Assembly (NCBI GenBank): GCA_963662605.1
Contig: OY759785.1
Span: 3,782,001-3,846,000, forward strand
Source of the DNA: G963662605 sp963662605
GTDB taxonomy: Bacteria > Bacteroidota > Ignavibacteria > Ignavibacteriales > Ignavibacteriaceae
Length of the DNA: 64,000 nucleotides
Reading direction: 5' to 3'
How positions within the stretch are numbered: position 1 is the first letter of the stretch; each line of letters begins with the position of its first letter. Position numbers and translations under genes: made by a program. Shown here piece by piece: positions 8,837-18,284 of this stretch. Below the pieces are notes generated by a model. It did not search any database and was not told the origin of the DNA. It saw nothing but the letters and a program-made list of their open reading frames with translations.

Positions 8837-11029
8837 ATGAATTATCCCGTCATTATTGCCGAAGAATTATCGTTAAGAAGTCAGCAAGTCGCCACCGTAC
8901 TTGAAATGCTCGCGGAAGGAGCAACAATTCCCTTTATCGCACGTTACCGTAAAGAGCGCACGGATGGACTTGATGAAGAACAGCTTCGGAATATCGAGGA
9001 CCGCAACAATTATCTGATTATTCTCAACGACCGCAAAGACACGATACGCAAGAGCATTGAAGAACAAGGTAAAATGACCGATGAACTCAATGCGAAAATT
9101 GACGCCTGCACAAAATTACAGGAACTTGAAGATCTCTATCTCCCCTACAAACCGAAGCGCAAAACAAGAGGCACAATTGCCAAAGCCAAAGGTTTGGAAC
9201 CGCTCGCCATGTTTATTATTGAGAATCCCGATTTCTCCGGCGATTTCGCAGCAAAACTGGCCGAGTTCATCAATCCCGAACTTGGTGTAGAAACAGTTGA
9301 GGCAGCCTTACAGGGAGCCAAAGATATTATCGCGGAAATTATCAGCGAAGACGCTGAAGTCCGCAAGACAGTCAGAGAATATTTACAGCAGGATTCCACA
9401 GTCGCCTCATCCAAGCGTGACGATGATCCATTAAAAGACTCCACTAATGAAAAGATGAAGGACAAAGAGAAGAAAGAAGTATATAAGATATACTTTGAAT
9501 TCAATATTGATATTAAAAAAATAAAAAGCTATCAGGTACTCGCGCTTAACCGCGGCGAAGCTGAAAAACTATTAAAAGTTTCTCTCAACTTTGATGATGA
9601 AACACTCCGCGCACAGGTTAAAGGTTTGTTCCTCAAACACAGAGAAACATTTTTCGATGAGATTATCTCCGATACGGTAAAGGACTCATGCAAACGGCTC
9701 ATCCTTCCGTCGGTTGAAAAAGAAGTCCGTAACATATTAACTACCGAAGCGGAACTGCACGCGATTGAGATATTCGCGAACAATCTCAGACAGCTCCTTT
9801 TACAGCCGCCGCTGAGCAATAAAATCATTCTCGGTATTGACCCCGGTTTTTATTCTGGATGTAAAGTTGCAATCATTGACGTTACCGGAAAATATCTTGA
9901 AGGCGTAACGATTTATCCGCATCCTCCGCAGAACCGAAGCACTGAAGCTAAAGCCGTTTTGAAAAAGCTTATTGATAAGTATAAAGTCGAACTCGTCGCG
10001 ATGGGTAACGGTACTGCCAGTCGCGAAACAGAATTTCTCGTTGCTGAAATGATTAGCGAGAATAAACTTCCGTGTAAATATATTATTGTAAACGAAGCAG
10101 GTGCATCGGTGTACTCGGCATCCGAACTTGCGAAGAGAGAATTCCCCGACCTTGAAGCAAGTCAGCGCGGTAATATTTCAATTGCCCGCAGAGTACTTGA
10201 TCCACTTTCGGAATTGGTAAAGATTGATCCGAAATCAATCGGCGTTGGGTTGTATCAGCACGATGTTGACCAGAAGCTCCTCGCCAAAAAGCTTGATGAC
10301 GTGGTTATCAGCTGCGTGAACTATGTCGGCGTTGATGTTAATACCGCATCCGCTCCTCTGTTAATGTACGTCTCCGGTTTAAATAAAAAGCTTGCCGAAA
10401 GTATTGTTAAGTACAGAGAAAAGAAAGGCAGATTTAACAAGCGCGAGGAAATTCTTGAAGTCAGCGGCGTCGGTGAAAAAACATATGAGCAGGCAGCAGG
10501 ATTTCTGAAAGTCCCCGGCGGCGAAAATCCGCTTGACAACACGTTCATTCATCCGGAATCCTACGATGCCGCAACTAAGTTATTAACGATGTTCAACCTT
10601 AATCTCACTTCACTCAAAGACTCAATGGGACTTATTGACTTCTTTGTGAAAAATAAAGGCACAAAGAAAATCGCGGGTGACGTCGGAGTCGGTGAGCCGA
10701 CACTTCAGGATATTGTCGAAAACTTGAAGAAGCCGGGACGCGATCCCCGTGAGGATATCCCCCTGCCCATTCTCCGCAGTGATGTATTAAAGATGGAAGA
10801 TTTAAAACCGGATATGCGTCTTAAAGGCACCGTGCGCAACGTTGTTGATTTCGGAGCCTTTGTTGACATCGGCGTAAAACAGGATGCCCTGCTTCACATA
10901 TCACAATTCTCAGCAGAAAAATTCATCAAAAACCCTAATGAATTTCTCAATGTCGGTGATATAATTGATGTGATGATTCTGGAAGTGGATGTGAACCGCA
11001 AACGCATCTCCCTCACCATGAAAATATAG
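8837..11029 (+). CDS. tex: Tex family RNA-binding transcriptional accessory protein
   Basis: The protein has 730 residues from the ATG at 8837, which is preceded by GGAG with a 9-base spacer. An ATG 15 bases earlier overlaps that ribosome site and is less likely. Domains in order are: Tex N-terminal helical region with IPFIARYRKERT and DLYLPYKPKRKT; a YqgF/RNase H-like domain starting IILGIDPGFYSGCK (about 330); helix-hairpin-helix segments (YVSGLNKKLAESIVKYRE, EILEVSGVGEKTYEQA); and a C-terminal S1 domain (LKGTVRNVVDFGAFVDIG to NRKRISLTMK). Tex binds nucleic acid and affects transcription and RNA turnover. A shared terminator at 11036-11091 follows. Confidence 0.95.
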   Translation: MNYPVIIAEELSLRSQQVATVLEMLAEGATIPFIARYRKERTDGLDEEQLRNIEDRNNYLIILNDRKDTIRKSIEEQGKMTDELNAKIDACTKLQELEDLYLPYKPKRKTRGTIAKAKGLEPLAMFIIENPDFSGDFAAKLAEFINPELGVETVEAALQGAKDIIAEIISEDAEVRKTVREYLQQDSTVASSKRDDDPLKDSTNEKMKDKEKKEVYKIYFEFNIDIKKIKSYQVLALNRGEAEKLLKVSLNFDDETLRAQVKGLFLKHRETFFDEIISDTVKDSCKRLILPSVEKEVRNILTTEAELHAIEIFANNLRQLLLQPPLSNKIILGIDPGFYSGCKVAIIDVTGKYLEGVTIYPHPPQNRSTEAKAVLKKLIDKYKVELVAMGNGTASRETEFLVAEMISENKLPCKYIIVNEAGASVYSASELAKREFPDLEASQRGNISIARRVLDPLSELVKIDPKSIGVGLYQHDVDQKLLAKKLDDVVISCVNYVGVDVNTASAPLLMYVSGLNKKLAESIVKYREKKGRFNKREEILEVSGVGEKTYEQAAGFLKVPGGENPLDNTFIHPESYDAATKLLTMFNLNLTSLKDSMGLIDFFVKNKGTKKIAGDVGVGEPTLQDIVENLKKPGRDPREDIPLPILRSDVLKMEDLKPDMRLKGTVRNVVDFGAFVDIGVKQDALLHISQFSAEKFIKNPNEFLNVGDIIDVMILEVDVNRKRISLTMKI

Positions 11030-11035
11030 AATTTC

Positions 11036-11091
11036 AATAGAACACGAACCCGCATGACTGCGTCAGCGGTCGGGCGGGTTCGCGTTCTATT
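11036..11091. terminator. Bidirectional terminator between tex and the DUF362 gene
   Basis: Arms of 18 bases at 11036-11053 and 11074-11091 pair with one wobble or mismatch around a 20-base loop (AATAGAACACGAACC... and its complement). The hairpin sits between convergent genes. Confidence 0.7.
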
Positions 11092-11095
11092 GCCG

Positions 11096-12007
11096 CTAAA
11101 GGTTGAGGTCGAGTTTTTTCACATCGTATTTACCCGCGTTCGCTTCTTTCGCGAGCCGTAAATATCTAATTGAGTCCGGCACTTCACCAAAAGCCTTTAC
11201 TGCCGCCGCATCAACCGCGACAATGTCGGCTGATAGAAACTGTTTGTGCATTTGCTCGACATCTTCAGCGAACATACCTCTCGGCCCGTTCTTCTTGATA
11301 ACCGCGAAAGCATCAACGACATTCAGATTCGGTCTTTTAAACGCTGCGAAATCAGCTATACACTGATGCAGATCATTTCTATACCAGGTGTGTCTATCCC
11401 AAACAACTCCCATGAGATTCTGCATTGCGGCGGAAACGCGGGTATTATAGTTTGCTTTCAGCACGGGAACATTGATAAGAACATCTGCCTTTAAAACAGC
11501 ATCATGCACTTTCGCTTTTTTCAGGCTCTTACCATTGGGAATCGTGACTTCTGTGTAATATTCTTCTTTATCGGCAAGGACTAATTTTCCACCGGCATCT
11601 TTTACGGCTTTTTCAATGCCGCTATGTTTATAGGTTTTCTGCCAGTTGTCGTACGTATAGTTGAGAACCAGTACTTCCTTGGCTCCCGCTTTGCGGCACA
11701 TCTCAACAATCTTTTTTACCAAAGCCGGATTTGTATCGGCACCGCTTTCAGGCACTGCATCCCAACCGATATCCGGAGTAACTGCCACAACGGAATTCTT
11801 TTTCACAAACTTTCTCATACCGCCAAGCTGGGCAATACCCTTTTCAAACATCTTAGCGGGATCATTGCCGCTGAGACTAACCAGATCATAAAGAGTACTC
11901 ATTGCTAAAGTATTGGCAAGAACCTTGCCCGATTTGCCGAGAGAAAGGAATACAGCTGCCGAAGCTCCGGCTATGCCTGCATTTTTAAAGAAATCGCGTC
12001 TGTTCAT
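11096..12007 (-). CDS. DUF362 domain-containing protein with Tat-like signal
   Basis: The protein has 303 residues. The N-terminus (MNRRDFFKNAGIAGASAAVF) has twin arginines before a hydrophobic stretch, as in Tat-exported proteins. The body matches the DUF362 family, with VAVTPDIGWDAVPESGADTN, AKEVLVLNYT, DVLINVPVLKANYNTRVS and AMQNLMGVVWDR. Many DUF362 proteins carry a ferredoxin-type cysteine cluster, but only an isolated cysteine in EMCRKAG and one in HQCIADF are seen here, so no Fe-S cluster is expected. The biochemical role is unknown. The gene is convergent with tex and divergent from the aldehyde dehydrogenase across a 400-bp gap that carries an inverted-repeat element. Confidence 0.8.
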   Translation of the reverse strand: MNRRDFFKNAGIAGASAAVFLSLGKSGKVLANTLAMSTLYDLVSLSGNDPAKMFEKGIAQLGGMRKFVKKNSVVAVTPDIGWDAVPESGADTNPALVKKIVEMCRKAGAKEVLVLNYTYDNWQKTYKHSGIEKAVKDAGGKLVLADKEEYYTEVTIPNGKSLKKAKVHDAVLKADVLINVPVLKANYNTRVSAAMQNLMGVVWDRHTWYRNDLHQCIADFAAFKRPNLNVVDAFAVIKKNGPRGMFAEDVEQMHKQFLSADIVAVDAAAVKAFGEVPDSIRYLRLAKEANAGKYDVKKLDLNL

Positions 12008-12127
12008 ATGGTTCCATGAAATAAATAATAGTATTTATCAAAATAACCACACACGCAAAGAATAACAAAGAAGAAATTGAACTCGAACACCCCCTAAATC
12101 ATGGATTAGAAAATTATAACATTATCA

Positions 12128-12260
12128 TTAACACGGTGCTTTAGCGCCGTGACACAAATCTAATATCTTCTTTGGGCTTTAGCCCAATTAAACGAACGAG
12201 ATTGGACTAAAGTCCCTTTGTGGGGAATCTTATTTGCACGGCGCTAAAGCACCGTGTTAA
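12128..12260. repeat. 133-bp inverted-repeat element (MITE- or REP-like)
   Basis: Perfect 24-bp terminal inverted repeats (12128-12151 and 12237-12260, outer end TTAACACGGTGC) flank an interior with two smaller palindromes, TGGGCTTTAGCCCA and GGACTAAAGTCC. No reading frame is present. It fills most of the otherwise gene-free 12008-12406 interval; nothing else is seen there. Confidence 0.75.
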
Positions 12261-12406
12261 TTAGGGAACATATAAACAATGTCATGTCCGATTATCACCT
12301 GCAGAAAGTTGTATATTCTTTGAATCCCTTCTGTTGATTTCCTTATGAACATATACCCCAAAAACATTATTTTACGTATCAGCTACAAATAATTAGAGTG
12401 GACATC

Positions 12407-13990
12407 ATGGGCGCAGATGATAAATATACGATTAGCATCAATCCGGCAACGGGTGAAGAGATAGGCAGAACCAAAGAAAACACTGTTGAGAATTTGCAGG
12501 CGGCAGTTGCGAAAGCACGCGCTGCACAAAAGGTGTGGGCGGCGAAAAGTTTTTCCGAACGCACGGAACATCTGTACGCTATCCGCAATTATATAGCCGA
12601 CAACTCCGATAAAATTGCCGAAACAATTTCAAAAGACTCCGGCAAAACAAGAATTGATGCCCTCAGTACCGAAGTACTCCCCACGACAATGGCAATAACC
12701 TATTACGCCAAAAATGCGCGTAAGTTTTTAAAGAGAAAAAAATTATCCGCAGGTAATCTGCTCACGATTAATAAAAGAAGCTATATAGACCATGTGCCAT
12801 ATGGCATAATCGGCATTATCAGTCCCTGGAACTACCCTTTCGGTATTCCGTTTCATGAAATAGCTATGGCGCTGATTTCCGGAAACGCTGTGATATTGAA
12901 AGTCGCTACACAAACACTGAAAGTTGGAAAGATTATTGAAGAATGCGTCAATGCCGGCAACCTGCCCGAAGGATTATTCCATCATTTAAACATACCCGGC
13001 AAAATTGCGGGGGATGCATTTATTGAAAGCGGCATCAATAAAATATTCTTTACAGGTTCAGTTCCTGTTGGGAAATACTTGATGAAAAAGGCATCCGAAA
13101 GACTCATTCCCCTTTCACTCGAACTTGGCGGAAACGACGCGATGATCGTCTGCCGCGATGCCGATATTAAACGCGCTGCCGCGGGTGCACTATGGGCCGG
13201 ACTCTCGAACTCAGGACAATCATGTGCCGGAGTTGAACGCATTCTCGTTGATGAGTTTATTTATAAAGAATTTATGCAGGAGTTGAAAAAACAACTGCTT
13301 ACTCTCAGGCAGGGACCCGATACAGGATGTAATGTTGAAATAGGTTCGCTGACAACCGAATCACAGATGAGCACTGTTAAAACACATTTGCAGGATGCTA
13401 TCAGAAAAGGCGCCTCGGTTTTTGCGGGACAGGCCAAGTCAGGAGAAAATAATGTCGGCTTGTTCGTTACTCCCGCCATTCTCGAAAACGTTGATATGAG
13501 CATGCTCACGATGCGGGAAGAAACGTTCGGCCCGCTGCTTGCGGTTGATTCATTTGCTACCATAGATGAAGCCGTTACGAAAGCCAATAATTCAAATCTT
13601 GGTTTGACCTCATCGGTATGGACACAAAATAAAAAACTCGGACATGCAATTGCATCGCGCATTGAGGCTGGCACCGTGATGATAAACGATCACCTCATGT
13701 CGCATGGACTTGCAGAAACGCCGTGGGGTGGATTCAAGGAATCGGGTTTAGGCAGAACACACAGCTATATCGGACTTGAAGAAATGACGCAGCCCCGCTG
13801 TGTTGTTGATGACATTATGCCCGGCATGAAAAAGAACTTCTGGTGGTATCCGCATTCGCCGAAAGTATATGAAGCCCTTAACGGCGCAATTCAATTTTTA
13901 TACAGCCGGAATCTCGCGAAGCGGTTCAACGGAGTATTGAAACTTGTCCCTCAGTTTCTGGGATGCTTTAAAAATTCATCGGACAAATAG
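12407..13990 (+). CDS. NAD(P)-dependent aldehyde dehydrogenase
   Basis: The protein has 527 residues from the ATG at 12407, with GTGGA just upstream; a GTG at 12398 is the alternative. It is a canonical aldehyde dehydrogenase fold. ISPWNYPFGIPFHE and ILKVATQTLK cover the cofactor region (the usual KPSE is replaced by KVAT). FFTGSVPVGK is the glycine turn. The general-base Glu239 lies in LELGGND and the nucleophile Cys273 in NSGQSCAGVE. EETFGPLLAV and a C-terminal MSHGLAETPWGGFKESGLGR follow. The opening (INPATGEEIGRTKENTVENL) resembles succinate-semialdehyde dehydrogenases, but the substrate cannot be fixed. A C-terminal extension of about 50 residues (NFWWYPHSPKVYEALN...) is hydrophobic and may contact the membrane. 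The last 15 bases overlap the convergent permease gene. Confidence 0.88.
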   Translation: MGADDKYTISINPATGEEIGRTKENTVENLQAAVAKARAAQKVWAAKSFSERTEHLYAIRNYIADNSDKIAETISKDSGKTRIDALSTEVLPTTMAITYYAKNARKFLKRKKLSAGNLLTINKRSYIDHVPYGIIGIISPWNYPFGIPFHEIAMALISGNAVILKVATQTLKVGKIIEECVNAGNLPEGLFHHLNIPGKIAGDAFIESGINKIFFTGSVPVGKYLMKKASERLIPLSLELGGNDAMIVCRDADIKRAAAGALWAGLSNSGQSCAGVERILVDEFIYKEFMQELKKQLLTLRQGPDTGCNVEIGSLTTESQMSTVKTHLQDAIRKGASVFAGQAKSGENNVGLFVTPAILENVDMSMLTMREETFGPLLAVDSFATIDEAVTKANNSNLGLTSSVWTQNKKLGHAIASRIEAGTVMINDHLMSHGLAETPWGGFKESGLGRTHSYIGLEEMTQPRCVVDDIMPGMKKNFWWYPHSPKVYEALNGAIQFLYSRNLAKRFNGVLKLVPQFLGCFKNSSDK

Positions 13991-15205
13991 CTGAATATAT
14001 ACAGCCCCGTAAATAAGACTCAGTACGGCAATCAGCAGACCGGATTTTAAATATTCCATAAAGGATAGGTCTATTCCTTTTCTTTTTGCCGATTCCGCCA
14101 CTATAAGATTCGCAACCGAACCCATAAGCGTCAAATTTCCCGCAAAAGTTGTTGCCACCGCCAGAGTAATCCAGCTGATGTATGGATGCGCGTGCATCGG
14201 AATAACCGGAAGGAACAGCAACACGGCCGGGACATTCGAAATGATGTTGCTCAACGCCGAAGAGATCACCGTCAACATACCAATGCTGTTCAGGTTCAGA
14301 CTTTCCATAGAATGAAATAGCAAAGCGCTCAATCCGCTCTTCCCTATTGCTCCCGTTACAATAAACAGCGCGGCAAAAAACACCAACAAGGACCAGTCCA
14401 CCTCAAGAAAAACCCGGCTCGGCTTGACTCTCCGAGTAATCAATAATATGCATGCCGAAACTAATGCCGCGAGCGGGACAGGTACATTCAGAATAAACAG
14501 CACAAGCATAATACATGCCGCAACTATGCTCTTTCTGAACAACGGCTTAAAAATTCTTACTTCGTGTTCGGGTACGACTGTAAACTTTTCGACCGAGAAC
14601 TCTTTTTTATACACCAACACAATCACAAAGGAACAGATAATGAGTCCGCCTAATGACATCGGCAGAACAGTTAACGCGAATTGCGTAAACGGAATTTTAG
14701 AAGCAATACCGATAATCATGTTTTGCGGATTACCGACAATAGTCGCGGCAGAACCGATGTTGGAAGCCGTCGCCGTTGCCATAAGATAAGGCATTGGATT
14801 CCGCTTTAATGATAAGGTGATTTCTATAATAAGCGGAGTCAGTACAATACAAACCGTATCATTCAAAAACAGCGCCGATAATAATCCCGATGTAATAATT
14901 ACATAGAACAACAACTGCCGCGGGGATTTCGCGAGTCTGATGACGTGATCCGTAACCAACGAGAAAAAGCCCGCCAGACGTAAATTGACATTGATTACCA
15001 TCATCGCGAATAATAATGTTATCGTGTCGAAATCAATTGCACGATACGCGTCCTCTTTGGTGATGGCACCAATGAGAATTAATATTGTCGCACCGACCAG
15101 ACTAATCGTAGCCCGGTTCATTCTTAAAACCGGATAACTACCGATAGCAATTCCTGCCAGCGTTATCAGCGTCACCGCTGCGATGATGTATTGGTATAGC
15201 GTCAT
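13976..15205 (-). CDS. SLC13/ArsB-type anion permease
   Basis: The protein has 409 residues from the ATG at 15205 (MTLYQYIIAAVTLITLAGIA); the open frame extends 22 codons further up but adds nothing typical. About eleven membrane segments are visible. The duplicated architecture of the ion transporter superfamily shows in FLNDTVCIVLTPLIIEI with ATASNIGSAATIVGNPQN in the first half, and ALSNIISNVPAVLLFLPV with FAGNLTLMGSVANLIVAE in the second. These are the substrate-binding SNT/SNxP-like hairpins of ArsB/NhaD/CitT relatives. The substrate may be arsenite, Na+/H+ or a dicarboxylate; the sequence does not decide. It overlaps the convergent aldehyde dehydrogenase by 15 bases. Confidence 0.85.
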   Translation of the reverse strand: MTLYQYIIAAVTLITLAGIAIGSYPVLRMNRATISLVGATILILIGAITKEDAYRAIDFDTITLLFAMMVINVNLRLAGFFSLVTDHVIRLAKSPRQLLFYVIITSGLLSALFLNDTVCIVLTPLIIEITLSLKRNPMPYLMATATASNIGSAATIVGNPQNMIIGIASKIPFTQFALTVLPMSLGGLIICSFVIVLVYKKEFSVEKFTVVPEHEVRIFKPLFRKSIVAACIMLVLFILNVPVPLAALVSACILLITRRVKPSRVFLEVDWSLLVFFAALFIVTGAIGKSGLSALLFHSMESLNLNSIGMLTVISSALSNIISNVPAVLLFLPVIPMHAHPYISWITLAVATTFAGNLTLMGSVANLIVAESAKRKGIDLSFMEYLKSGLLIAVLSLIYGAVYIQLFVR

Positions 15206-15398
15206 AAATAAATATTGAATAATTCTATTCCTAAAATAAAGGAATTTCAGTTTTATTTGCAGTCGCCACATATGAACGGTGTTCTCGGTACGTCACATCC
15301 CGATTGTTCTATACAAACCGCATATGAATCACATACTCCGCCATAAAGAGTCTGTTGCAGAACTCTTCTTGTCAATTTTTCAAGCAAGTTGCAAAAAC

Positions 15399-15672
15399 GA
15401 ACTCACCCTCGCCACCTGAATTCAAGCCTAAATTGCATCATCGGGCGCTCCCCTCTCTTTCCAAGCAATGGTGTCAACTTAAGGATGAAGTACGGTGAAA
15501 ACGCCCTCAACCCTAACCCTTCTCCCCGAGGGAGAAGGGAATAGAAACATTGCTTTTTCTTTCTGCTTTACTTCCCTCTCCTTTGGGAGAGGGACTGAGG
15601 GTGAGGGCTTTTTTGATTTCGCTTACTAAGTTGACACCATTGCTTTTGAAGAGAGGGGTAGGGGGTGAGTTC
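15399..15672. repeat. Nested palindromic repeat element
   Basis: The outer arms are GAACTCACCC (15399-15408) plus CCCCTCTC (15450-15457), mirrored by GAGAGGGG (15651-15658) plus GGGTGAGTTC (15663-15672). Inside sits a second element with exact 19-bp inverted ends at 15463-15481 and 15627-15645 (core AATGGTGTCAACTTA). Its interior is again palindromic (GCCCTCA.CCCT near 15511 and AGGGTGAGGGC near 15598). No coding frame is convincing. It occupies the centre of the 743-bp gap 15206-15948. The rest (15206-15398 and 15673-15948) shows only short hairpins such as CCACG/CGTGG near 15725. Confidence 0.7.
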
Positions 15673-15948
15673 ACTTTATAATACAGTTATGCAACACACC
15701 CTAAATGCCGGAGTTATTAATAACCACGTTATTTATGGCGTGGAAGATACATCACGGCATGTGAAGTCCGTGTGGCAACGCCTGCTCCACGAGATTCTGC
15801 GAACGGGAGTCTCTACCTCGAAGAATCGCAAATCATATATAGATGCCTTCGGGATTAAAAGAGAAAATGATTTTTTTTAGATTGCCCAATTCATCACACT
15901 ACATTTATCATGATTGTGTATCTTGCAAAGTAAGATTCAAAAAATACT

Positions 15949-17442
15949 ATGCCGAAAAAGTTTTTTACATATTTATTACTATACACGTTTCTACTTCTAT
16001 CTGTATCATTGGGGCAGTCAGCCGGGAAAAGAGAATTGCGTGGTGCGTGGATAGCCACCGTTGCAAATATTGACTACCCGCTCGACCGCCATGCCTCATC
16101 GGAAGAAAAGACAGCAGAACTCCGCTCACTTATCAACAAGCTTCACGACATGGGCATCAACACGATTTTCTTTCAGATACGAACCGAGTGCGATGCGTTA
16201 TACAATTCCGATATTGAACCATGGTCGTACTGGCTGACGGGCAAACAAGGCGCCGCACCGGAGCCTTACTTCGATCCGCTTGAAATTGCCATTACCGAAG
16301 CTCATAAACTCGGCATGCAACTGCACGCATGGATGAATCCCTACCGCTGCGTTAAAAATCTGAGCGGCTATGAGTTCTCAGCATCGCACGTTTCAAAAAA
16401 ACATCCCGAGTGGATTCTTACCGTAAAAGATTACAAAATGCTCGATCCGGGCAACCCCAACGTCACACCATATATTGTCAGCGTTGTAGCCGATGTACTT
16501 GCCAAATATGATGTGGACGGTATTCACTTCGACGACTATTTTTATCCCTACGAACCCAAAATACATAAAGAAGATGCGGCAACATTCAGAGATAATCCGC
16601 GCGGCTTCACCAATATTGAAGACTGGCGCAGAGATAATATCAACGGATTGATTGCTCAGGTTGACAGCCTGATAAAAAGTAAAAAGCCAGATGTTGTTTT
16701 CGGAGTCAGTCCGTTCGGTATTGTTGAGAATAAATATGCCGCAACAAGCGGAATGGAATCGTATGCAACGCTGTACTGCGATCCGCTCAACTGGGTAACA
16801 AATCATACTGTTGATTACCTTGCGCCGCAGCTTTACTGGGAAGTCGGCCATCCGAGAGCGGACTTTGCTAAACTGCTCCCCTGGTGGTCTGGCATAGGAA
16901 AAGACTGCCCCGTGTTTGCGGGACTATATTCAAGTAACTTTCTGAGCAAGAAACATGCAGGCGCAGAAGACGAAATTCAACAACAGATACTCCGCCTCCG
17001 CAGTTCGCAGGGTATAAGCGGAATGATTTTTTTCAGCGCAAAGTCGCTCATCAACAATAAAGATTTTTCCGATTCACTCACCATGAACTATTTTCTGTAT
17101 CCGGCATTGCCCCCTGCTTATGCCGCTAAGGATTCTGTTTTACCAAACACTCCGGTCAACGGCACATGCAATGTAAGTGATTCGAGAATTACGTTGTCGT
17201 GGGAAACACCGGTCACTTCGTTCGGCGGTACACAGATAACCCGCTACGCGATATACCGCTTCGGCCGGTATGACAGAATAGATATGAATGATGCTACTGC
17301 ATTGAGAGCAGTTATTTCCGCGGGAGAGACACAATATTCGGAAACATTGCTCCGCTCTGCCGATTCTTATGTGTATGTCATTTCAGCAATTGATAAATTG
17401 AATAATGAAAGCACTGAGCATCTTATAATACGACCGGAATAA
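15949..17442 (+). CDS. Secreted family 10-like glycosyl hydrolase (YngK/GHL10) with fibronectin-like tail
   Basis: The protein has 497 residues. A Sec signal (FFTYLLLYTFLLLSVSLGQS) precedes the domain start KRELRGAWIATVANIDYP, the hallmark of the GHL10/DUF187 family. A TIM-barrel follows, with INTIFFQIRTECDALYNS, LHAWMNPYR, VDGIHFDDYFYPY, VVFGVSPFGIV and YLAPQLYW; acidic residues in HFDDYF are likely catalytic. Residues about 400-495 (PNTPVNGTCNV to YVISAIDKLNNES) form a fibronectin type III-like module. Relatives act on cell-wall-type or other extracellular glycans; the exact substrate is unknown. Four intercistronic bases before the pgl ribosome site suggest co-transcription with pgl. Confidence 0.85.
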   Translation: MPKKFFTYLLLYTFLLLSVSLGQSAGKRELRGAWIATVANIDYPLDRHASSEEKTAELRSLINKLHDMGINTIFFQIRTECDALYNSDIEPWSYWLTGKQGAAPEPYFDPLEIAITEAHKLGMQLHAWMNPYRCVKNLSGYEFSASHVSKKHPEWILTVKDYKMLDPGNPNVTPYIVSVVADVLAKYDVDGIHFDDYFYPYEPKIHKEDAATFRDNPRGFTNIEDWRRDNINGLIAQVDSLIKSKKPDVVFGVSPFGIVENKYAATSGMESYATLYCDPLNWVTNHTVDYLAPQLYWEVGHPRADFAKLLPWWSGIGKDCPVFAGLYSSNFLSKKHAGAEDEIQQQILRLRSSQGISGMIFFSAKSLINNKDFSDSLTMNYFLYPALPPAYAAKDSVLPNTPVNGTCNVSDSRITLSWETPVTSFGGTQITRYAIYRFGRYDRIDMNDATALRAVISAGETQYSETLLRSADSYVYVISAIDKLNNESTEHLIIRPE

Positions 17443-17458
17443 CTAATTGGAGGAAACG

Positions 17459-18178
17459 ATGATACATGTTGGTACTACAGCCGCTGAAGCCTGCACGCAA
17501 TGCGCAAAAACTTTTATACCGGTATTGAGGGATAAAATCGTGCAACATAACGCCGCGTACATTGCGATAAGCGGCGGCTCGACTCCGAAACTACTTTTCG
17601 ATATTCTCCGTGAATCTTTTTCAAAAGAAATAGACTGGTCGAAGGTTCATGTTTTTTGGGTTGATGAGCGCTGTGTTCCTTCAGATCACGAAGAAAGTAA
17701 TTACCGGATGACGGCGGAACATCTATTAAAGGGACTCCCGTTTGACGGGGAAAAAATTCATCGCATTCAGGGTGAAGCAGAACCGGCGTTGGAAGTTCTC
17801 CGGTATGCTCAGGAAATCGCGGATACCGTGCCGCTGGAAAACGGCATTCCGGTTTTTGATGTTATACTACTCGGCATGGGAGACGACGGACATACGGCAT
17901 CAATCTTTCCCAATGCAATGCACTTACTGGAATCCCCCAATATTACTGCGACCGCAGTCCAACCTCAAAGCGGACAAATGCGTGTAACACTTACCGGCAC
18001 CGTTATCAACAACGCGGAGTATGTCATGTTTCTTGCTACCGGAAAGAGTAAGGCAACAGTCCTTGACGCCATTCTGAACAACAAACCGGAAGCCTTGCAG
18101 TACCCCGCCGCTCACATCGCCCCAATAAAAAAGCGGCTCGATTGGTTTGTAGACAAAGAAGCTTATTTTACCGTTTAG
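17459..18178 (+). CDS. pgl: 6-phosphogluconolactonase, with 3' end remodelled by island insertion
   Basis: The protein has 239 residues from the ATG at 17459, with GGAGG five bases upstream. It hydrolyses 6-phosphogluconolactone in the oxidative pentose phosphate pathway. Motifs of the DevB/SOL family are present: IAISGGSTPKLLFD (phosphate loop), VHVFWVDERCVP, and GMGDDGHTASIFP with the catalytic region. The C-terminus reads KKRLDWFVDKEAYFTV. The final segment lies in an exact 32-bp repeat (18131-18162), and the residues after it are unlike the family's usual WxxDxxAA ending. At 24340-24390, beyond the island, the same codons continue as KEAANGNF stop, which fits the family better. The last residues therefore appear to have been replaced when the island inserted. 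The core enzyme is intact. Confidence 0.92.
   Translation: MIHVGTTAAEACTQCAKTFIPVLRDKIVQHNAAYIAISGGSTPKLLFDILRESFSKEIDWSKVHVFWVDERCVPSDHEESNYRMTAEHLLKGLPFDGEKIHRIQGEAEPALEVLRYAQEIADTVPLENGIPVFDVILLGMGDDGHTASIFPNAMHLLESPNITATAVQPQSGQMRVTLTGTVINNAEYVMFLATGKSKATVLDAILNNKPEALQYPAAHIAPIKKRLDWFVDKEAYFTV
18131..18162 (+). repeat. Left 32-bp direct repeat (attL-like) in the 3' end of pgl
   Basis: Identical over 32 bases to 24340-24371 (starts AAGCGGCTCGATTGG, ends CAAAGAAGC). It is in frame within pgl. The copies diverge immediately on both sides. Confidence 0.9.
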
Positions 18179-18284
18179 AAACAACTAAAAATGAGAAATT
18201 GTAGTAGATTATGTGTATATTATGAGAGAATATCAAGGGAATTCATGATAATCAACCATATAATAATTTTATACTGAACAAGGT

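Noticed and set aside
15665..15880. 71-codon open frame before the GH10-like gene
   Set aside because: It starts in the outer repeat arm, has no ribosome site and a composition unlike neighbouring proteins.
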